From positions 2,790,001-2,854,000 of the forward strand of contig NEEC01000010.1 in NCBI GenBank assembly GCA_002189035.1: a stretch of 64,000 bases of DNA, given 5' to 3'. Made by a program: the position numbers and the translations under genes. The notes below the pieces were generated by a model. That model ran no database searches. It was given only the letters and a program-made list of their open reading frames with translations, and was not told the origin of the DNA. Shown here one piece after another: positions 12,530-22,785 of this stretch. The first letter of the stretch is position 1. Every line of letters begins with the position of its first letter. This stretch comes from Utricularia gibba. Its lineage: Eukaryota; Streptophyta; Magnoliopsida; Lamiales; Lentibulariaceae.

Positions 12530-13116
12530 GCCATCTCATGTGTGTGTTTGTGTGTAAGAGAGATTTATTATATAATATATACTTAATTTATTATCTATCT
12601 GGTTTTATTTTTTTAACAAAGTGATTCTAATAAAAAAAGTTAATTTTTTAAAATACATTTTTTGGTTTATTGTGCTATGAGATGTCTATCATAAATGTGG
12701 TCATCCTTCATAACATCGTGAGAAAATTGATCATACTTAATTAAAAAATTTTACCCAAATATGTAAAATATAATAAGATTATGATCATCACCTTTATAAA
12801 TGATGCAAGGATTCGGTATCTAGGGTTTCCATTTTGAGGTGTTTTTGTTTTGGAAATTCAAGTCAACTGAAAAGACAAAAACGTCCATGTGCCTCGACAT
12901 GCTTAGGTCATACTCAATCATACGGGTTATAATAATAATAATGTAAAAACATAATTATTTTAATTAATTCTGAAACGACAAAATCCTTAGTTCTTCCCCA
13001 ATAAATGAGTCCCACTGTTTCCAACTTTCCATTAATTGCTGCAGTTCAGCTCCCAACTCCATTTACCATCAAACCCCCGGGCCCCGTCAGATGGCACAGT
13101 TTCCTCTCCTTCGCCC
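12530..13116. other. Intergenic AT-rich DNA and ATL promoter
   Basis: No gene is seen. The first 400 bp are AT-rich; the last part, rising in GC toward 13000, is the promoter and leader of the RING-H2 gene. Confidence 0.5.
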
Positions 13117-13721
13117 ATGGACGCCGTTCCGCCGCCGCCGTCTCCGCCGCAGCTCCTGGCTTCCATGGCCGTCAACTCCTCCCCGTCTCTACTCCAGAAC
13201 CTGAGCTCCATCGGCCTCGGCTACGGCATCGCAATGGCCCTCGGGTTCCTCGTCCTATTCTCCACAATCCTCCTCGCTTCCTACATCTGTTTCCGATCCG
13301 CCGCCCTGCGTCGCCAGCAGGTTGCGAATCACGACCGCGGGGCTCCGATGAGAACAGCATTTATTTGCCTAGGGTAATTTTCGTTTCGGAGGAGGACGAA
13401 ATCGAGGCACGAAACGTCGTCGTTGGGCTCGATCAGGCAGTAATTAATTCGTATCCGAAGCTCGTCTTCTCCAAGAGGAATGGGAGACTCGGAAACGACA
13501 CGATTTGCTCCATTTGCTTGTGCGAGTACAGGGAATCGGAAGTCCTCCGGATGTTGCCGGATTGCAGGCATGTTTTTCACGTCATGTGTGTGGATGCGTG
13601 GCTGAAGTTAAACGCCTCGTGTCCGGTGTGCCGGAACTCGCCGCTGCCGACCCCAATGTCCACGCCGTTGAATGAGGTGGTCCCTCTTTCCCAGTATGCC
13701 GACGGCCGGAGACGGCGATGA
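13117..13721 (+). CDS. RING-H2 finger E3 ubiquitin ligase, ATL67-like
   Basis: An intronless membrane-anchored E3 ligase of the ATL family. The N-terminus has a Pro/Ser-rich lead and one membrane segment (GIAMALGFLVLFSTILLASY). Next come a basic stretch, the GLD motif (VVVGLDQAVINSYPK) and a RING-H2 domain: CSICLCEYRESEVLRMLPDC, then RHVFHVMCVDAWLK and ASCPVCRNSPLP. The C-terminus NEVVPLSQY with Arg tail and the STPL repeat are typical of ATL67-like proteins. The start at 13117 places the membrane segment about 30 residues in. The frame changes once, at the G run 13339-13342, between the membrane segment and the GLD motif; a single missing G restores one reading frame, so I treat it as a probable sequence error. 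Substrate unknown. Confidence 0.85.
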
Positions 13722-14817
13722 CGGTATAGGGGTATTTCGGGGATACCATTAAAGATGCTCCCGTTGGTAGTTAGTTGGTAGCCTTTTCTAGGGTTGAATT
13801 GAAAGTAATTTTTTGTTTTCAACTGTTCATTCCCATTTTCAGCCTCGAAATAAACGAAAATTTGTAACATTTTTTTAAAAAAAATAATAATTGGAATACG
13901 TACACATTGGATTTATATCATCATTTAAAAAATTACATGGTCAAAATTCTAATTCATTCTGATTCATGTAAACATGTATTCTATAAATTCACAAATTCTA
14001 AATATATTCATATATAAAAATAAATTTGAATATTATTTATTAAAAAAATAAAAATAATGTTAAATTTGACTATTTTTTATCAAAATGATGGAAGAAAATT
14101 TAAAAACAAAAAAAACTTAGTCTTATAATAGTCAACGCATACTAAAAATCTATAAATAAATTTTCATTGATTTTTGAAAACCAATTAATCAAAGTAAATA
14201 TAAATAACATGTGGCAATGTTATTTGATGAACATTATTCCACAGATTATTAAAATTTAGTAAGGGATTATGCATAAGTATGCCACAAGACATCATTTTCC
14301 ATGTATTTTGAAATCGGCCCATGACACATCACCATCCATGATGCCATCCAGACGTCTCTTTATCTTGGTCTCATGTGTAGCGTTGCAATTATGTTAGTCA
14401 CAAGTAGGGTTTTGAGTGGAGAGAGGATGTGATGCATGATTAAGAATTCACATGTGATGGTGAGGATGTGTGGGTGCGGGCGGGTGCATGTGTAGGTGGT
14501 GTGGCCCGGGCAGCCACACACAACAGCGGGCAGCGGCAGTGGGGGTGGGGGCCCCACCGGGAGTTAGTGCAATTCAACTACTCGCGACGTATCGTGGCTT
14601 TCGTCCTTTTTTCCGGTAAACCGAAACCCCTAATTTACCCGAAACCGCGAGTTTCCCGGGGTTGCTTCTTCTCGACATCATCTCCTTCCCAACTGCCGCA
14701 CTTTCCTCTTGCTTGGCTTGAAATTTATCTGCGGCTCTGGCGTCGGATTAGCTTCTTCTTAATTGTTTTTCTTTTGTTTTAATGGTTTGATGGTTGCGGG
14801 ATTTAGCAGCGGGGGTT
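13722..14817. other. Intergenic, AT-rich then GC-rich leader of ABIL gene
   Basis: 13860-14300 is AT-rich with no coding signal. From about 14450 the GC content rises sharply toward the ABIL start, consistent with promoter and 5' leader. Confidence 0.5.
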
Positions 14818-16503
14818 ATGGAGCCGGAGAAGGGTCGAGGGGAGGCTCGGGGTAGAAGGACGTTCGATGAATTGTCGATGGAGAGCAGCAAGAGCTTCGT
14901 GATGGCGTTGCAGGTGTGATTCTTGGTTGATTGTTCTTCCTGGGGATGGGCTTTTGTTGTGGTTCCTGAATTTGGGCGGGGTCGATTGGTTGGATGAGGA
15001 ATGAGCTGTTTGTATACGTATTTTGTTTTTGGGGTAGGGTTCTGGGTTCTGATCGATTAGCTTACGGTTGTCTCCATTGAATAGGAACTAAAGAACCTCC
15101 AGCCGCAATTATACTCGGCTGCTGAGTATTGCGAGAAGTCTTACTTCAACAGCGACGACAAACAACTGTAAGCCTCTGCTGAATTTTGTCGTTGACACTT
15201 GTTGAAACTGGTCCAAATGTTGTATTCCCTGTTGACTAGAGAAGAATTAAGGTTTCACTGATGTCACTGAGGTTCCGTGGGATTGATTTCTTGTTTTTTT
15301 TCTGGTATACTGTTGGATGAGTTCTACTTACTATCATCAACAGCCAATGAAGGCTCTGTCATATGCTCCTCTTCCCTTTTCTTTTCTGCTTCGGCGTTGA
15401 TCTTTTTTTCTTTTCCTCTTTCAGGGTTCTGGAGAACCTTAAGGATTATACGGTGCGGGCAGTAGTGAATGCAATTGACCATCTTGGTACTGTTGCTTTT
15501 AAGTTGGGCGATATTGTGGACCAACAGACAATGGAGATCTCATCCTTGGAGCTGAAAGTTACAAATATAAATCAGGTACCATTCAGTGATGTTGAACCAA
15601 AAATGAAACTTTGGAACCTGGCTGATTCTTTCCTTTTTCCTTGAACTTGATCCATGCTAGCAACTTTTAACGTGTCAAACATACACGGACAATGAAGGCC
15701 TTCGGCAACAGCAATTATTGGCTGTCATACCAAGACATCACAAGCGTTATATGCTGCCTAGTAAGTCAAAGACTAAGTTTCTGTAGGAGGGTATGTGTTA
15801 ATTTCAGTATTCTCAATTTCTTCTTCTTCTTCTCCTGCTCTATTGGTTAGACTCAGTGAATAAGAAGGTGCATTTTAGCCCCCATGTACAGACGGATCCT
15901 AGGCAGCCTGTACAAGCAAGAGGAAACGTATCTCACTCAGGTGGACATTTTGTAGATATATTGCTATGCAGAACAGTTGGCATTTTTTGCTAATTTGTCC
16001 ATCAAAATGCTCCAGGTGCCGCATCTTCAAAGAGTAGTTTATCATGGCACTTGGCGTCAGAATCAAAGTCATCCTCCAGAAGCTCTTCACACGAAAAGAC
16101 TTCCGGTGCATTTAACTTCTCAGGTATCACCCATCCCTCATAGTGACAAGTTTGAATAAGCATACACTGCTCCACCACCTGTGCTCAACTTCTCGATTTC
16201 CTTTCACCCTCCCAGAAGCTGAAGACGCCTGGATGAAGTCAGGATCACTTTCTTCTCTGCAGCAGCGAACACATGGAGGCTCCAACAAAAGAGTAATGCC
16301 CCAATACTCTCTACGACTTGCTGTGCACTTTTATGAACTTCTGCTCTGTCGCAGGAACTGCTCGAGTCCTCGAAACCTTTACCCGGAAACAGGACCTTCG
16401 TTCTCCCCACCGAACGGGAGGTCTCCTGCACACCTGTTCGAAGCAGGGTCTGCTTTCCGCCTTCTTTAAGCAGAAGACACACAAAGTGAAGACAAACATG
16501 TGA
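14818..16503 (+). CDS. ABI-like (ABIL1-type) subunit of the SCAR/WAVE complex
   Basis: Abl-interactor-like subunit of the SCAR/WAVE regulatory complex, which activates ARP2/3 actin nucleation. Exon 1 (14818-14913) reads MEPEKGRGEARGRRTFDELS and ends at FVMALQ. Exon 2 (15085-15167) has ELKNLQPQLYSAAEYCEKSY, exon 3 (15425-15575) has VLENLKDYTVRAVVNAIDHL and exon 4 (15661-15760) has LLTCQTYTDNEGLRQQQLL. Exon 5 (15851-15940) has NKKVHFSPHVQTDPRQP and exon 6 (16016-16123) has SLSWHLASESKSSSRSS. Exon phases agree. The tail is less clear: an exon near 16216-16290 and a final exon near 16368-16503 ending LSAFFKQKTHKVKTNM, resembling the LSAFF...K C-terminus of ABIL1. The junction phase between these two does not fit cleanly, so one more indel or a different splice is likely. 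The N-terminal helical region is complete. Confidence 0.85.
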
Positions 16504-17087
16504 ACGAACGAATACTCACTCGGTGAACCCTTCTTGATTCAACCAATTGTTTCATTAGTTTTCAGTACAGCAGCATCCATGTATGTTGGTCGGCCGCCGC
16601 CCATCTTCATCTCCTGCCACGCCGTCTCTGCATTCAATCATTGGGTTGTTGATATTGTACAGAAGCAAAACATTTCATTTTATGCGTTTGAGCTTCAATA
16701 ACGAATGAACTCTACTTTCACAAAATATTCATGGGTGTTTCCTATGTTTGTTTACATGTTATATCTAAATATAAATGATTTGATATATTATTAGTTAAAT
16801 TATATGTAAAATGCATATAATTGGTGGTCTGACAGTGGGTATTTTTAAAAATGACCCTGTGTAAAATTGGTGGTCTGAGGCATACACGTGTCGGATGTCA
16901 GATGCGACGCGTGGCTACGAGTAGGACACGGGAGATAATCTGAAGTGGGCCTGAAGGAATGTAAGCCCAACCCAAATGGAATATATATTAAAGGAGGGGA
17001 TTTGCCGGGGTGTTGCTCATTTTGTGATAGGAAAAGCAAGTGTTGGAAGGTGTAATCTCGGAAGTAAAACTTTAATCGATCGTTCGG
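16504..17087. promoter_or_regulatory. eIF1A promoter region with site II-like element and TATA
   Basis: Between ABIL and eIF1A. A TGGGCC element (16946-16951) and an AGCCCAA copy near 16973 resemble site II elements of translation-machinery genes. A TATA-like ATATATATTAAA at about 16981-16992 lies roughly 100 bp before the eIF1A start. The promoter role is inferred from position. Confidence 0.5.
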
Positions 17088-17798
17088 ATGCCGAAGAACA
17101 AGGGTAAGGGAGGTAAGAATCGGAAGAGGGGAAAGAACGAGGCCGATGACGAGAAGCGGGAGCTCGTATTCAAGGAAGACGGCCAGGAGTATGCCCAGGT
17201 TCTGCGTATGCTCGGTAACGGCCGCTGCGAAGCCATGTGCATCGATGGCGTCAAGCGTCTGTGTCACATCCGCGGAAAGATGCACAAGAAAGTTTGGATT
17301 GCTGCCGGCGATATCATCCTTGTTGGTCTCCGTGATTATCAAGTACGTTTTCATGGTTTTGCTGCGCGGATTTTTTTTCCCTAGGGTTTTGGTTAATTGG
17401 TTATTCGTCTAATTGGCTGCGTTGAATATGAATTCCGTTTCTGTGTCTTTATTCGTTGAACGTGAAAGATTACCTTTTTCGAGCATCTTTTCTTTTGCTT
17501 GTCGTCCGCGAGCTTGCTGGTGCGGAGTATGCAGATGTGTGTATGATCCTTGTTGGTTGGCGTTGAAACTTGTGCTCTGACCATCGCTCTCATTGCTGTC
17601 ATGACATGTTACCAGGATGATAAAGCCGATGTGATCTTGAAGTACATGCCAGATGAAGCTAGATTGTTGAAGGCATACTCAGAACTCCCCGAAAACACCA
17701 GGCTCAACGAGGGTATTGCCGGTGGACTTGATGAGGAAGACGAGGGCCCTGGTGATGATTACATTGAATTCGAGGATGAGGACATCAACAAGCTCTAG
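17088..17798 (+). CDS. Eukaryotic translation initiation factor 1A (eIF1A)
   Basis: Promotes 43S assembly, scanning and start-codon choice in the cytosol. Two exons, 17088-17342 and 17616-17798, join in phase 0 (CAA|GAT) to give 145 codons including stop, the usual plant size. The protein begins [20 protein letters not shown] (basic N-terminal tail). It continues through the OB-fold ([58 protein letters not shown]) and the helical part ([20 protein letters not shown]). It ends in the acidic tail [14 protein letters not shown]. All parts are intact. Confidence 0.97.
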
Positions 17799-18202
17799 AG
17801 ATCAGCAGTTGATGGCCCTGAAATGGCTCTGATGTGATGGAGTTTGCTCTAGAGGATGATTAGCCCTCACTTGTTCCTTTCCAAATCAATGTCACCCTTG
17901 CCTTTCCTTTGATGCTCTCTTCACATAACCAAGTGGCTCATCATGGTATTGTGACGGTCTGTTTTACACATTGCCTGCTGCTCCTGGGTTGGGGTTTAAA
18001 CTTAAACTTCACGCAAGAGATGTTTAAAAGGAAACACTCCAACTTCTTCAATTCCATCGGCATATATATACCGTTTCTGAACTGCTAAACTAATGGAGAA
18101 TATATTGCAACAGACTAACTGAATCACCTCTTGCCACCCTTTCGTCTTCAAGCTTCTGTCTTCGCCATCGAGATCGCTTTCTGATCGTGCCCAGATGAAT
18201 TG

Positions 18203-19065
18203 ATGGGTCCTTGGCCACATTTCCTGATGATTTCTGTAACGATCCTGTTTTGGGTATCCATCGAGGATCATCATCATCATCATCAGATAGCCAGCAATCC
18301 AGAGATTCATTGGATTTCTTCATATACCATCACTGTCTCGAAAGACTGTCTCCTCATCCTCGTACGAGCAGACTCTACAGCGTTGATCTCCGGGGGAATT
18401 TCTCAGGGATCGGAGTCTCCTTCATTCGCCTCAGGGCCAGCACTTTGTGGAGAAAAGGAGCGAACCACAATCCCTTTCATGTCCCAAAACACACGCACGT
18501 GTGGCCATTTTCAAGAAGAGTGGATTTAGTGTACCAAAACCTTGGGAACTTGTCCTCGTTCTATTACCATGTCCCCGGTCACACCATCGTCTCCCCTGTG
18601 CTAGGACTCCTTGTGTACAATAACTCGAAGCCGGTGGAACTACGCGTGCCGGGCGGCGACGCCGATGACGAAGAACACCGTATAGTCATTCAGTTCCCAT
18701 CGGCAACAAGTGGGAAATGTGTGAGATTTGATCCAGATGGGAAGGTGGAGTTCCTGAATGTAGACAAGCAAAGCAGATGCATGGTGAGAAAACAGGGCCA
18801 TTTCTGCGTTGCTGTGAGAGACAAGGGGAATGAAGAAGAGAACAGGAAGGTGATCGGAATCGTGGCGGGAGCCGTTGGGATCTTGGTGATCTGCACGACC
18901 GGAGCCGTTCTCTGGAGGAAGTTCAGATGGAAGAAGGTGAAGAAAATGGAGACGCAGTCGGAGAGAAGCGAGAGCCTGGGAACCACTTGGGTCGGAAGCA
19001 GCAGAATGCCCTCCGCTCCCACAATCAGAACACAGCCTGCTATCGAAAACACTTGCGCTCCGTGA
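18203..19065 (+). CDS. DUF1191 single-pass membrane protein
   Basis: A plant-specific protein of unknown function with an extracellular DUF1191 domain and one membrane span. The domain shows VSFIRLRASTLWRKGA, VDLVYQNLGNLSSFYYHVPG and TIVSPVLGLLVYNN. It continues with KCVRFDPDGKVEFLNV and KQGHFCVAV. The membrane helix is VIGIVAGAVGILVICTTGAV, followed by a basic cytosolic tail. A convincing signal peptide (GPWPHFLMISVTILFWVS) starts at 18203 but lies in a different frame from the domain; the switch falls within or just after the CAT repeat near 18268-18300 and needs one added base. Reading from 18211 keeps the domain frame but lacks a signal peptide, which would be wrong for this topology. I therefore prefer the 18203 start with a sequence error or recent slip. 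Confidence 0.8.
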
Positions 19066-19331
19066 TCCATATTTTTATATTAAATATATTAACTATTCTG
19101 ACTGGTAAAAAAACAAGTAATCAACTCAAGAAAAAAAAAAAGAAACATTAAAAAAGCAACTATATGGAACTTATCTTTCGAGAATTCATCTGGAGGTTAC
19201 AGTGGCGTCTCTTCCGAAAGGCATTTTATTCCACTACTGCGACAGAGCAGCTACGGAGTCAGGCGAAAAGACATATAGACAGCAAATGTTTCAATCATAA
19301 GCTGCATGAGGAGACGGTTGCCGCAGCTGCT

Positions 19332-21614
19332 TCAGTCAGAGATCCTGATGTCTACCCCATCAACTCCTTCATTTGTTCGTACGAAACGAAGGCAATGGCG
19401 ATGGAGGGAACAACCTGGACACGTGTGAACAGAGGGGAACTACTCAGGACTGATTAGGTTTAGTTGGTGGATGGGAGGAAACTGACCTTCACACAGTTAG
19501 GGATCAAGCCTTTGTACAATGCTCTGAGGCCCTCGTGCCTCACTGTCTTCCTGAAAGCGTCAACCATGCCGGTGTACTCTAAGGATGCTTGGCTTCTGCC
19601 ATCGCCAGTTACAACTGAAGAAGCATGAGCCCATCCAACCATCTGCATTCTTCGACGGATGACGTCGAGGGGTAGGAAACGGTTTGGCCAACGGTTCCTG
19701 CCACGGCTCCACATCCTAGTCGCATCACAACACTTAGTTCCTTGTTTTCAGCAAGATTGTAGGGATTGGATGTGACCAACCAGTCTTTGAGTGATTCATA
19801 GACTGCAAAGTTGAGACCCACGTACGGAATCTGCACATATGGATAAGAGATCAAATAGCACCCAAGATTCAAACAAAGCAAATGTTTTCAGCGGAGTTTA
19901 ATCAACAATATGCAGGAGACTAGCTATAATCATGTAGCAAACTCTAGATTGTGGATCTTCTTCATAAAAGAACACTGGATCACAGAGAAAAGCAACTTTG
20001 TTATTGTGCTCAGAATGAGTGGGGGATTTAATGGACGTATTTTCATCCTAGAGTGACTAACATGACTGTATGTGACGGCAAAGCTAAGTCATCTTAGAAC
20101 CATGTGCCGTGGTGGTTCTCCAAAACTGTTTAAAAACTTACAACTCCAATAACAGAGGGGAGCCAACCCTTGTACAGTGCACGGAAGCCTTCTTCTCGGA
20201 GTACAGTAGATAAGGCATGACACATCCCTCTATACTGATAAGGGGAACTCTCAGTCTGTAACAAAATGTATAAACACCATTACTACGAATGAATAAGTGT
20301 GCAAACAATGGAAACATTTTCACAACAGACCTGCACAGTGAGCCTGCCCCTAACCATGTCCATCGGGTAAGTAGCAGACATGGCTATTATTCCAGCACAA
20401 GCTCCAGCCGCAAGGCGGAGTACAGGAGTCAGCTGAGCATCATCTACAAGAAAGGGGTATATGGAATTCTCATCAATGCCCATTGTGGTACACTATATAT
20501 TGTTGTACCTACATTGTGACTGAATAAAGAACTTCGTAAAAAAGTCCTTGTAACCTACAATCCCTAGTTTTAGGTCAGTTTTTGGAAAAAAAAAAAAATA
20601 CGTTTCTTAAAATTATTTCACCTCTAATGACACCAAGACATACCATTTCCAGTTCTTTGCTGGTAGAGATACAATATGCCCCTGTAACACCACAGACAGG
20701 CATTTAGAATGAACGCTTCATCAAATATCTCAAAGGCTAGACCCTTCAAAAGTCCATCGGATAAGAAAAGAGTGGAAATGTTCAGTATATTTCTTATTTC
20801 TCATTCAAACTAAACAATTATGATGATTCAAAAAAAAAGAACAATATGAACATATCAAATGACACTCTTTTTCATGAATCACTAGAATTATGGATGGTCA
20901 TACTTGGATGCTTGCTCATAGCTGAAGAACTTTACTGCAGAATTTGGCACAATTCGAGCACAGTTTGTTCCATTACCCTTGAATAAACCACCGAACCCCT
21001 CGGTTCTCCATATGTACTTCAAGCCTTGGATAGTTCCATTGTATTTTATGCTATGAGGATTCTGAACCTGATAAACAATATTACAAGACCCATGTAGCAC
21101 GAGCGTAAAGAGCATTTCAAAAAGCCACGTACGTGATTAACACCACAAGCATGATCTAAGGCACAAATGCAGCAAAGATTCTTTCTAGCTCAGTAAACTA
21201 ACCTGCAAAAGGATTTTCAGACGCTCTAAAGGAGCTACAGCAGTCCTAGACCTGAAAAAAGCGCAAAAGCTCAACAACACGGGACCAGATAAGGGACCAA
21301 ACCATCATTTCATCTCCACGTCAAGAAATTCCATTTCCAAAAGTTGAAAGAATATGCCAGAAGACACAAATCAAAAGATTAAACAAAGCGAAAATGATAA
21401 CTTCTTCCATAAACGCGCACAGAATAAAAAATAGACGATTAACTATCGAAATCACTCACACTGCACCGGCAACACCCCCTGCTATGAGAGACTTGGTGAT
21501 TCTCAACAACTGATATTGGATAGGCTTGATTTCCTCCTTACTAAGTTTCGCCTCCTCCGCAAAATTAACAATCTGAGACACCGCCGATTCAGTCTTCACA
21601 TCCTCCGACGCCAT
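19332..21614 (-). CDS. ADNT1: Mitochondrial adenine nucleotide transporter ADNT1
   Basis: A mitochondrial carrier family member; Arabidopsis ADNT1 exchanges cytosolic AMP for ATP/ADP across the inner membrane. The first exon reads MASEDVKTESAVSQIVNFAE and ends AGGVAGAV. Later exons give VQNPHSIKYNGTIQGLKYIW, FKGNGTNCARIVPNSAVKFF, RLAAGACAGIIAMSATYPMD, IPYVGLNFAVYESLKDWL, LDVIRRRMQMVGWAHAS and GLRALYKGLIPNCVKV. All three repeats of the carrier fold are covered, with the P-x-D/E signatures. Two single-base losses are seen. One is in the run at 19669-19672, between TVSYP and LDVIRRR. The other is at 19355-19358, where a premature stop (19352) replaces a C-terminus that would otherwise end VDIRISD at 19332. 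Both are homopolymer deletions and probably sequence errors. Its 5' end is duplicated next to OSC2. Confidence 0.92.
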
Positions 21615-21935
21615 AACACTACCGCCGCCCAAACTCAAAAACAAAGAACCAATCGCACACCGGATTTCCAAAAAAACAAACGAAACCTACAAAAACAATA
21701 TTAGACAGCTCTGTACTCGCCGAGCGGCGGTAGCGGCGTCGACAGAAACGCGGAGAAGCCAAGGATCGGGAAACCGAGACAAAGATTCCCGCAAGCAGTG
21801 ACTGTGTAGGAGCAACGTCTGCAGGTAAAGCTTTCCCCCAGGGTTTTTATATCGACGGCTGACTCAGCCACTTGCCCTTCCCAAAACTCCAGTAAACTCG
21901 TTAGGTAGACAAATGAGCTTGGCGTACTTGGAAAG
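21615..21935. promoter_or_regulatory. ADNT1 5' leader and promoter, part of the duplicated unit
   Basis: The upstream part (about 21755-21935) reappears at 34436-34825 next to OSC2, including the stretch around aagattcccgcaagcagtga and the later block around gcttggcgtacttggaaagc. It is therefore both the likely ADNT1 promoter and the left edge of the segmental duplication. Confidence 0.6.
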
Positions 21936-22785
21936 CTATTTTTTCATCATTAATTATAATAATAGCTAATAATATCTCCATTTTAACTCCGCCCTTATTT
22001 TAATTTAATTTTAATTGGATAAGCCTAGTTTCTGTACCACATTTTTAAATTGGATGGATTTTCATTTTACAATCAATATACAGTTTAATCATTAATTTTC
22101 AAAATTATATTGTTGTCATTTCAACTTGTTTTTTTATAAATAATTTGATTTTAAATTTATGAAATTACATATTTAATTTTTACATTATCAAAACTAATCG
22201 ATTTTAGATCTTAATATTTTGCCCCAAAATTATAAACATTACGAGGTACAAACATGATATAACTTTAATATAGATATCACTCGATTCTTTGAACACGAAT
22301 TCAAAAAAATTTAACACAAAATTTTTTTGGATTCAAAATAAAAATATTATGAAGCCGTTCATTTTTTTACAAATTTTGAAAAACATTTAGATCTTCAATT
22401 GCAAATTTTTTACAACTTAAAATATTTTTTTGTAATTTTAAAATTTGAACATTAAATTCCTTATATTAACTGAAAATTGAGATATTTTTCTTATAATTTT
22501 TAGTTGATTATGTATCATTTGTTTATATGATTTATGAACGATTAACATATAAAGTTGCAATAAATTTATACGAATGAATAACTAATTTATTACATATTTT
22601 ATAAAATTATACACCACAAATATCACTTAATATATTATAAGTATTATTAAATATATCTGGTTATTTTATTATTATTTGTTTAAAAAAGTTATTGATCATT
22701 AAACCCTAAGCCCTGAATCACCAAACGAATGTCTTATTTATTCAAAAGAATGCCAAATGGTGATCCTTCTTCGGTGCTGGTTCCA
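21936..22785. other. AT-rich intergenic DNA between ADNT1 and OSC1
   Basis: Strongly AT-rich and free of coding signal. The last 80 bp are the 3' untranslated region of OSC1; the block around aaaccctaagccctgaatca near 22702 recurs beside OSC3 at about 42532. Confidence 0.5.
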
